A model generated the notes under the pieces. The model ran no database searches. It was not told where the DNA came from and saw only the letters and a list, made by a program, of their open reading frames with translations. From contig NZ_PYGD01000002.1 of assembly GCF_003014535.1 (NCBI RefSeq), forward strand, positions 310,001 through 374,000: a DNA stretch of 64,000 nt, written 5' to 3'. Shown here in pieces: positions 1 to 5,964 of the stretch; the stretch's first letter is position 1; each line of letters opens with the position of its first letter. Origin of the DNA: Taibaiella chishuiensis (GTDB taxonomy: Bacteria; Bacteroidota; Bacteroidia; Chitinophagales; Chitinophagaceae). A program made the translations under genes and the position numbers.

Positions 1-344
1 ATATGCAAACCTTCTGGGACTGGCAACCCGCCTGGCAGAACGGGCAGACGGCCTTGCGTAATGCAGGCAGTGCTTATCGTATAGCCGGTATCTGCGAAGG
101 AGACCGGTTGGTGGCTTATGCAGCATACAACCAGCAGAACCGTATCGCGCAATTTGCCGTAGATAAAGCATACCGGGGCAGGGGATTGGCCACAGCGCTG
201 TTCCGCCATATCAGCCAGGACGGTACAAAACCTGTGACGCTGGTTAATATCCCGGCAGATGCGGGCGCCACCCTTGCCTTCCTGGAAAGGGCAGGACTGG
301 AAATGTTTATCAGGCAATACGAAATGGCTATGCCCCTGAGCTAA
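1..344 (+). CDS. GNAT-family N-acetyltransferase, C-terminal part
   Basis: This is the last ~113 residues of a GNAT acetyltransferase, which moves an acetyl group from acetyl-CoA to an amine; the substrate cannot be told. The acetyl-CoA pyrophosphate-binding loop is visible as YRGRGLATALF at about residues 57-67 of the visible part, preceded by the usual beta strands (RLVAYAAYN, AQFAVDK). The first ATG is at position 3, but a protein starting there would lack the N-terminal strands, so the gene very probably begins before the window. It ends with TAA at 342-344, 11 bases before the next gene. Confidence 0.75.
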   Translation, partial: MQTFWDWQPAWQNGQTALRNAGSAYRIAGICEGDRLVAYAAYNQQNRIAQFAVDKAYRGRGLATALFRHISQDGTKPVTLVNIPADAGATLAFLERAGLEMFIRQYEMAMPLS

Positions 345-355
345 TACGGAATACT

Positions 356-922
356 ATGGAAAAGATCAGGGCGTATTTCGGGCAAATGACGGCCATGTCG
401 GAGCAGGACTGGGCTTACTTCCGGTTGAAACTGGAACGGGTGGAACTGCCGCGTAAGACCCTGCTGTTGCGTGCAGGCCAGACCGAAAATTATTTGTCTT
501 TTATCGAGGACGGTGCGGTACGGTATTATATGCCCGGCATAGAGCAGGAGCTCACTTTTGCCTTTACCTTTACCAACCAGTTCGTCAGCGCTTATGATTC
601 CTTCCTGCTGCGCCAACCCTCCGTTTATCATGTAGAGACCCTTACGGCTACCACGCTGTGGCGGCTCAGCTACAAAGATCTGCAGGATGTTTACCGCGAA
701 ACGGCCGTAGGTAACCTGGTGGGCCGGCTGGCCGCCGAAGACATTTTTATGAAGAAATCGCGCCGCGAGCTTTCCTTATTACAGGAGACAGCCGAAGAGC
801 GTTACCTGGCGCTGTTTTCAGAGCAACCCCACCTCTTGTTGCAGGTGCCGCTTAAATATATTGCCTCCTATATCGGTGTTACACCACAGGCCCTGAGCCG
901 TATCCGCCGGCGTATTTCTTAA
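356..922 (+). CDS. Crp/Fnr-type transcriptional regulator (cNMP-binding fold)
   Basis: This 188-residue protein is a Crp/Fnr-like regulator of the short type common in Bacteroidota. Residues ~25-110 form the cyclic-nucleotide-binding-like beta barrel (ends of strands at EDGAVRYY and LTFAFTFTNQF), followed by a long dimerisation helix and a C-terminal helix-turn-helix at ~165-188 (YIASYIGVTPQALSRIRRR). The second half of the wHTH is minimal, as is usual for this subfamily. No ligand can be assigned. It follows the GNAT gene by 11 bp and may be cotranscribed with it. Confidence 0.85.
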   Translation: MEKIRAYFGQMTAMSEQDWAYFRLKLERVELPRKTLLLRAGQTENYLSFIEDGAVRYYMPGIEQELTFAFTFTNQFVSAYDSFLLRQPSVYHVETLTATTLWRLSYKDLQDVYRETAVGNLVGRLAAEDIFMKKSRRELSLLQETAEERYLALFSEQPHLLLQVPLKYIASYIGVTPQALSRIRRRIS

Positions 923-932
923 CCCGGGTTCA

Positions 933-963
933 TTGTCCGGCCGGAGGAATGGTCGCAACTTTG
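933..963 (+). promoter_or_regulatory. Bacteroidota-type promoter for the DoxX-like gene
   Basis: TTG at 933-935 and CAACTTTG at 956-963 are separated by 20 bases. This matches the Bacteroidota -33/-7 arrangement (TTG, ~19-20 nt, TAnnTTTG) with one mismatch. The ATG at 981 lies 17 bases downstream, which supports that start over the upstream in-frame alternative. Confidence 0.5.
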
Positions 964-980
964 TAAAAAAGTTGAAACCC

Positions 981-1433
981 ATGAAACCACTCCTGTTGCT
1001 TTTAATCGTCTTTGTACTGGCCCTGCTGATCATGAAAGTAGCGGCGGCGGCGGTCGATATTGCCTTTGCGGCGCGTATTGCCATGGCTGCCATGTTGTTG
1101 TTTACCGCCCTGGGGCATTTCCTGTTTACTAAAGGTATGTCGATGATGCTGCCACCGGGCATCCCATACAGAACGGCCATCATTTATTTAACGGGGGTAT
1201 TCGAGATTACTGCCGCCCTGGGGCTGTTGGTGCCCGCGGTACGCATGCCTGTGGGCGTGGCGCTTATTGTTTTCTTTATCCTGCTGTTGCCCGCAAATAT
1301 TTATGCAGCCGCGCTGCATCTCGATTATGAAAAAGGGACCTATACCGGTAAAGGATTGGGCTATCTCTGGTTCCGCGTGCCGATGCAACTCTTATTTATC
1401 GCCTGGGTATACCTTTCGGCTGTCAGGTTTTAG
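981..1433 (+). CDS. DoxX-like integral membrane protein
   Basis: This 150-residue membrane protein has four hydrophobic segments (about 3-20, 30-50, 68-90 and 95-115, with a further one at the C-terminus), the size and pattern of the DoxX/DoxD-like family. Helix ends such as FTALGHFLFTKGM and LTGVFEITAALGLL are typical of these proteins. The family function is poorly defined. The start at 981 is chosen because the reading frame upstream to 933 overlaps the promoter and encodes a basic, non-family tail. Confidence 0.7.
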   Translation: MKPLLLLLIVFVLALLIMKVAAAAVDIAFAARIAMAAMLLFTALGHFLFTKGMSMMLPPGIPYRTAIIYLTGVFEITAALGLLVPAVRMPVGVALIVFFILLLPANIYAAALHLDYEKGTYTGKGLGYLWFRVPMQLLFIAWVYLSAVRF

Positions 1434-1496
1434 GTCCGTAGCGGTTGTTACTACCGCCCTGACGGTTATCTTTGGTGTGTATTATACCTCTAACCT

Positions 1497-1958
1497 ATGT
1501 TTAGGATTTTTTTTATCACCCTCTGCCTGGTTATACCCGCCCTGCCTGCAGCCGCGCAACACGCGCCTGCCGTCTATAATAAGAAGCTGGCCGATAGCCT
1601 CGGCGCCGATGCCTATGGCATGAAAGGGTATGTACTGGTGATCCTGAAGACGGGACCGGCCGTCATGAAGGACAAAAAGATAACCGACAGCCTGTTTGCC
1701 GGGCACCTGGCCAATATAGGCCGGCTGGCGCATGAAGGTAAACTGGTGGTTGCCGGCCCGATGGGGAAAAACGACAAACAATACCGGGGCATTTTTATAC
1801 TTGCGGTTAAAGATAAAACAGAAGCGGAAGGCTTACTGGATACGGACCCTGCAGTAACGGCCGGGTTACTGGCCGCTGAACTGTACGACTGGTACGGCTC
1901 TGCGGCCCTGCCGGCTTACCTGGGCGTACACGAACAGATCGAACAAAAGAAGCCCTAG
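1497..1958 (+). CDS. Secreted YciI-like (YCII-domain) protein
   Basis: This 153-residue protein has a signal peptide (residues 1-20, cut near PAAAQ) followed by a YCII-related domain at about 43-130. The family pattern of a histidine before the helix and then G-x-L-x-x-A-GP is visible in HLANIGRLAHEGKLVVAGP. YCII domains form a ferredoxin-like fold; most have no proven reaction. Export of a YciI protein to the periplasm is fairly common in Bacteroidota. A strong hairpin terminator follows at 1991. Confidence 0.75.
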   Translation: MFRIFFITLCLVIPALPAAAQHAPAVYNKKLADSLGADAYGMKGYVLVILKTGPAVMKDKKITDSLFAGHLANIGRLAHEGKLVVAGPMGKNDKQYRGIFILAVKDKTEAEGLLDTDPAVTAGLLAAELYDWYGSAALPAYLGVHEQIEQKKP

Positions 1959-1990
1959 GCGAACTTGCACCTATGGGGCCGGAATAAAGA

Positions 1991-2025
1991 AAAAGCCACA
2001 GCACAGGCTGCGGCTTTTCCGTTTG
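1991..2025. terminator. Bidirectional hairpin terminator
   Basis: AAAAGCC at 1991-1997 pairs with GGCTTTT at 2012-2018, with an inner CAGC/GCTG stem, and T/A-rich runs lie on both sides. It lies between the convergent YciI-like gene and the peptidase gene and can serve both. Confidence 0.8.
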
Positions 2026-2044
2026 TTGTGGCCATCGGAATCTA

Positions 2045-3223
2045 TCAGATCTTCATTTTGGTCCGCAGTTCCTGCGGGATCGCTTTTTTATTCAGCAGGA
2101 ATGCAGTCGTTTTATAACGTACATAATTCTTGGTTACATACAGGTAGCCTTTGTAATCGTTGGTCGTACCCCAGGAGTTTTTTACGATATAGTATTCCCT
2201 GCCGGTCTGGTCTTTGGCCAGGCCTACAATATGCATGCCGTGGTCGTCGGTAGTGGTATAGTTATCGAAGGCAGCCTGGCGCAGTTCGGGGGTAATTACC
2301 CGTTCCGGCTTCGGACCATCGAATATGTTTTTCTTTTCCTCCTCGTCCATCTCGTCATAGTCTTTCTCCGGAACATAAGCCATACCGTTTTTCCAGCTGA
2401 AATATTTTTCGCTTACATCGGTAGCCCAGGCAATGGTATAGCCTTTATTCAGGGCGTTGTCGATAATATTGGTGATATCCTCCATCTTCACGTTATACAC
2501 CTTATCCATACTCCAGTTATCCGGTACCATCAGGATGGATTTTTTGTAGTAAGCTTTGTCGGTAAACGAAGACAGTTCGATATAGTCGGCGGGATTAAGG
2601 CCGACCACTTCATCCGCAAAGCTGCGCGGGGTGTAGGTTTTGCCTTCCCAGGTAAAGGTTTCGGGTACAGCGCCCAGGTAAGAGTCCATTACCGCATTAA
2701 AGGCCCTTTTCCAGTTGGGGGAGAGCTTGCCGTTCGGGTTTTTAACCCAGGCATCCAGCATGGCTTTCAGTACTTCCTGCATTTCTGCAAACTTATTCTT
2801 CGTGGTGCCGTATTGGAGCCCGGTATAGAGCGATTGCGGCATCGCGCCGTATTTAGCGTACATATTGATCACATCATGACAAGCGCCGCCATCGCCCCAG
2901 CTTACGGATCCATGCATGCGGATATAGCTGTCGGCCTTATCGGCATACACATTGCGGGCCGAGAAGATCTGCGCCAGTTCTACAGGTTTACGGCCTGCAT
3001 GTATCATTTCACTTTCGAGGAAAGAGTTGGTAGAATAGCTCCAGCAGGTACCGGAACTGGCCTGGTTCTTTACCGAAGTATTGGCAAGGCCGATCACTTC
3101 TGTGAATTTGAACTTCGATTTAGAACTGTCGCTGGCATTTTTATCCAGCGATTTCACCAGGTTGTCCTGGGCAAAGGCCCACATGGGCATAGAGAGGCCC
3201 ATTGTCAAAATTAGTTTCTTCAT
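2045..3223 (-). CDS. Exported C1-like (bleomycin hydrolase/PepC type) cysteine peptidase
   Basis: This 392-residue papain-like peptidase has a signal peptide at residues 1-19 (ends WAFAQ). Catalytic Cys60 is in QASSGTCWSYST, the histidine is His328 in DDHGM, and the asparagine is Asn349 in VKNSWG; this trio and the large insertions between Cys and His identify the C1B aminopeptidase C/bleomycin hydrolase group. Classical PepC is cytoplasmic, whereas Bacteroidota often carry this exported form, presumably acting on peptides in the periplasm. It is a single-gene unit convergent with the YciI-like gene. Confidence 0.88.
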   Translation of the reverse strand: MKKLILTMGLSMPMWAFAQDNLVKSLDKNASDSSKSKFKFTEVIGLANTSVKNQASSGTCWSYSTNSFLESEMIHAGRKPVELAQIFSARNVYADKADSYIRMHGSVSWGDGGACHDVINMYAKYGAMPQSLYTGLQYGTTKNKFAEMQEVLKAMLDAWVKNPNGKLSPNWKRAFNAVMDSYLGAVPETFTWEGKTYTPRSFADEVVGLNPADYIELSSFTDKAYYKKSILMVPDNWSMDKVYNVKMEDITNIIDNALNKGYTIAWATDVSEKYFSWKNGMAYVPEKDYDEMDEEEKKNIFDGPKPERVITPELRQAAFDNYTTTDDHGMHIVGLAKDQTGREYYIVKNSWGTTNDYKGYLYVTKNYVRYKTTAFLLNKKAIPQELRTKMKI

Positions 3224-3390
3224 TAGTACAAGATTACGTAAAACTGGGCGCTAAGGTATAACCATATTGCCAGAAAATGCTACCGTAAAAGGGGGGATTC
3301 CCGGCGGAAAGCGGTTATTATTTGTTATTCGCGCGTTAAACGGGCCTGTGGCGCTATCGGTAAAATTGATAAAGCTATAAGACTGATAAT

Positions 3391-3422
3391 TTGGAATGAC
3401 CGTTCCGGTAATAGTATCTTTG
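3391..3422 (+). promoter_or_regulatory. Promoter of the TetR gene, overlapped by an operator
   Basis: TTG (3391-3393) and TATCTTTG (3415-3422) are 21 bases apart, a full match to the Bacteroidota promoter. The coding start GTG (3427) is only four bases beyond, so the transcript would be nearly leaderless. The near-palindrome GGAATGACCGTTCC (3393-3406) begins inside the TTG element and fills the spacer, a good position for autorepression. Confidence 0.75.
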
Positions 3423-3426
3423 CATC

Positions 3427-4005
3427 GTGGCACGTACAAAAGAGTTCGATCCGGCGGAGCGTTTGCTCCGGGCACGCAGTCTTTTCTGGGAGAAGGGCTA
3501 CCAGGCCACTTCCATGGAAGACCTTGTGCAGGGTATGGGCCTCAACCGGGGGAGCATTTACGATACTTATGGCGATAAGCATGCCTTGTTCCTGCAATGT
3601 CTCGATAGTTATGTGTCGGAGGCCGAAAGCTGTTACAAGGCGATGGCCAGGCAATATCGTTCGCCGATGCAGGCCCTCGAACAGATCATTAATAAAGCGG
3701 CAGATACTACTTTGCAGGAAAAGAAGTCCTGTATGGCCGTTAAGGCTGCCTTCGAACTGGGCGAATCTGATCCTGAGATCCACCAGGTACTCAAGACCAA
3801 CGCCGATACGATAACCCGCATATTTGCCGCGCTGCTGACCAGGGCGCAGGACCAGGGCGAACTGGGTAAAGACAAGGATCCGCAGGTGCTGGCCCGCCTG
3901 GTACAATGCAGCCTGTCGGGCTTCTGGCAACATTATACCCTGTACCATAACCCGGCGCAGGTACGGAAACTGATCCGGCAATTGTTTGCCCTGATCCGTG
4001 CCTGA
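3427..4005 (+). CDS. TetR/AcrR-family transcriptional repressor
   Basis: This 192-residue protein starts at GTG. The N-terminal helix-turn-helix at about 25-46 reads TSMEDLVQGMGLNRGSIYDTYGDK, a canonical TetR DNA-binding motif; the rest is an all-helical ligand/dimer domain resembling the YcdC/AcrR-like C-terminal type (LARLVQCSLSGFWQHY). Its own promoter and the upstream region of the following dehydrogenase carry the same palindrome (3393-3406, 4026-4039, 4143-4154), so it probably represses both. The inducer is unknown; a substrate of the dehydrogenase, such as a reactive carbonyl compound, is a reasonable guess. Confidence 0.9.
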   Translation: MARTKEFDPAERLLRARSLFWEKGYQATSMEDLVQGMGLNRGSIYDTYGDKHALFLQCLDSYVSEAESCYKAMARQYRSPMQALEQIINKAADTTLQEKKSCMAVKAAFELGESDPEIHQVLKTNADTITRIFAALLTRAQDQGELGKDKDPQVLARLVQCSLSGFWQHYTLYHNPAQVRKLIRQLFALIRA

Positions 4006-4025
4006 TTATTTTTTTGATTTAAAAC

Positions 4026-4039
4026 AGAATGATCGTTCT
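4026..4039. promoter_or_regulatory. Putative TetR operator (distal, upstream of the SDR gene)
   Basis: AGAATGATCGTTCT is a near-palindrome of the same form as the tetR-promoter copy (3393-3406) and the copy at 4143-4154: GAATGA-C/T-C-A/G-TTC. It begins 20 bases after the tetR stop codon. Confidence 0.6.
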
Positions 4040-4142
4040 AAAATAAGAGTATTTTTTAGCAAGCTCCTGGCAGAGCAAGGTTTAGAAGGAATTTTGCAGC
4101 CAGGTATAGATGTTAGAACAAACAACTTTTTTTATAATAATT

Positions 4143-4154
4143 GAATGATCATTC
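4143..4154. promoter_or_regulatory. Putative TetR operator (proximal, upstream of the SDR gene)
   Basis: GAATGATCATTC is a perfect 12-bp palindrome lying ~48 bases before the chosen SDR start and ~116 bases (centre to centre) from the copy at 4026. It overlaps an in-frame ATG at 4145, one reason for rejecting that ATG as the start. A weak -7-like TAAATTTC sits at 4185-4192. Confidence 0.65.
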
Positions 4155-4201
4155 CAGATAATAATTTCATTTTATATTCATTCTTAAATTTCAACTTGGT
4201 C

Positions 4202-4948
4202 ATGACCAGATTCAAAGACAAAGTCGCCTTTGTAACCGGCGGCAGCCGTGGTATAGGCGCTGCTATTGTAAAACGTTTAGCCGCAGAAGGGGCACATGTC
4301 GTGTTTACCTATGTCAGCGCGGGTGATAAAGCGCGGGCCGTGGTGCAGGAAGTAGAAGCCGCAGGCGGCAACGTGCTGGCGGTACAGACAGACAGCGGCG
4401 ATGCCAAAGCTGTTGCGGAGGCTATCGAGCAAACGGTTGCCGATTTGGGCCGGCTCGATATTCTTGTTAACAACGCCGGTGTGTTTGTAACTGCACCTGC
4501 GGGCGATCCGGCCAACGATCTCGATGCCCTGGACCGGCAGATCGATATCAATATCCGTGCGGTAGTGACGGCGGTGCGTACCGCGGCCCGGCATATGGGT
4601 GAGGGCGGCCGTATTATTTCTATTGGCTCCGTAAATGGCAGCAGGGCCGGTTTTGCCGGTGTGGCGGAATATGGCGGCTCCAAAGCAGCTGTGGCAGGCT
4701 ATACACGCGGCTGGGCCTGGGACCTGGGCAAACGCGGCATTACCGTAAATACCATACAACCCGGACCTGTAGATACCGATATGAACCCGGATAACGGCGA
4801 CTTTGCCGCGATGTTAAAAGCCGGCATGCCCCTGGGCCGTTATGGCCGTTCGGAAGAGGTGGCTTCGGCGGTGGCTTACCTGGCCAGCACCGAAGCCGGA
4901 TTTATTACCGGTACCACGCTTAATGTCGATGGCGGACTGAATGCATAA
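4202..4948 (+). CDS. Short-chain dehydrogenase/reductase (FabG-like SDR)
   Basis: This 248-residue classical SDR uses NAD(P)H to interconvert a carbonyl and an alcohol. The nucleotide-binding TGGSRGIG is at 12-19, NNAG at 90-93, catalytic Ser143 in IISIGSVNG, and Tyr157/Lys161 in YGGSK. The C-terminus (VDGGLNA) is typical. The start at 4202 (MTRFKDKVAFVTGG) is chosen over the in-frame ATG at 4145, which would overlap the operator and add 19 non-family residues. It lies downstream of a TetR gene with shared operators, so it is probably a substrate-inducible detoxification or redox enzyme; the substrate is unknown. Confidence 0.9.
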   Translation: MTRFKDKVAFVTGGSRGIGAAIVKRLAAEGAHVVFTYVSAGDKARAVVQEVEAAGGNVLAVQTDSGDAKAVAEAIEQTVADLGRLDILVNNAGVFVTAPAGDPANDLDALDRQIDINIRAVVTAVRTAARHMGEGGRIISIGSVNGSRAGFAGVAEYGGSKAAVAGYTRGWAWDLGKRGITVNTIQPGPVDTDMNPDNGDFAAMLKAGMPLGRYGRSEEVASAVAYLASTEAGFITGTTLNVDGGLNA

Positions 4949-5024
4949 TTAAACCCGTAGCGGGGCAGGGGAGCGATCCGTAGGGATGGCTCCCTTGTTG
5001 TATGAGGCACTGCGGTTGATTGTT

Positions 5025-5897
5025 TTATTTCCAGCGTTTACCAAAGGCAAGGCCCACGAAGAAGCAGGCCTGGTAGGGATAGGCTTTGCGCTCTGCCATG
5101 ATTTCTATTTTGCTGGTGTAGAACGCCGCATTGCCGCCTATGGTAATGGTTTTTACAAAAGACTCCGGTCTGCCGGGTTCAAGGGCTATCGCCAGTTCTG
5201 CAAAGAGGCCGGGAATCAACCTGGTTTCGCCGAGACCTTTGCTCCATTTGTCGCTGCCCAGCACATAAGCAGGGTTGAGGAATTGACTGGCATTCGCCCC
5301 GGTAAACCGTTCGCTCTGCACATAGGCATGTTCTTCGGGTGTATAGGTTACATAAAGCAGGTTCAGGTAATACGGCTTGAGCAAGGCCAGTGCCGGACCT
5401 GCCGCATAACGCAGGCTTAGCGACAGGTTGCCGTCGATCAGGGCGGGGAACAGCATCTGCTCCCGGCCATATGCGAGTTGCAGGGTATAGGCGTTGTAGA
5501 TCTTACCCAGGCTATAGGACGTATTCTTTGCCAGGTAATTATAGGTCGTTGCCCTGCGCTGTTGCTTTACTTCCTTTTCGTGTTGCAGTCCTGAGAAGTA
5601 AAGTTGCCAGATCACTTTTTTACCGGGACTTTCGTTGCGGAGATAGCTCAGGCCGCCGCTCCAGCCATTGGTGTTCAGCCTCAGGCCCAGTGCAAGGGCA
5701 TGCCGGTAATTGCTGTCCAAACCCCATTCCCGGATATGCTTTTGCCATTGCTTTACTTTGCTTACCTGTTTAGCGCCTTTCTCTTTTACCGAAGTCATCT
5801 TTTCCCTGCCGCCTTCCCATACCGATTGCTGGGCATAAGCGGGCCCCGCTGCAAAGAGCAGGACAAGACAGGCAGATAAGGTAATAGCGGGACGCAT
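5025..5897 (-). CDS. Putative outer-membrane beta-barrel protein, uncharacterised
   Basis: This 290-residue protein has a signal peptide (1-22, cut after YAQ). After a Lys-rich helix (about 30-60) come alternating amphipathic strands with many aromatic residues (YNYLAKNTSYSLGKIY, YYLNLLYVTY), ending FFVGLAFGKRW, which suggests a small outer-membrane barrel. I do not recognise a named family. It is divergent from the large protein at 5965, and the two share an intergenic region of only 67 bp, so they may be coregulated. Confidence 0.6.
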   Translation of the reverse strand: MRPAITLSACLVLLFAAGPAYAQQSVWEGGREKMTSVKEKGAKQVSKVKQWQKHIREWGLDSNYRHALALGLRLNTNGWSGGLSYLRNESPGKKVIWQLYFSGLQHEKEVKQQRRATTYNYLAKNTSYSLGKIYNAYTLQLAYGREQMLFPALIDGNLSLSLRYAAGPALALLKPYYLNLLYVTYTPEEHAYVQSERFTGANASQFLNPAYVLGSDKWSKGLGETRLIPGLFAELAIALEPGRPESFVKTITIGGNAAFYTSKIEIMAERKAYPYQACFFVGLAFGKRWK

Positions 5898-5964
5898 AAA
5901 AAACTGGAATCGAAAACAATGTTACAGGATTTTAAATAAAAAGACACATTTTTGCGCCAGCTTT

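Noticed and set aside
4145-4201. Upstream ATG as the start of the SDR gene
   Set aside because: It lies inside the perfect TetR palindrome and would add 19 residues before the normal SDR N-terminus.
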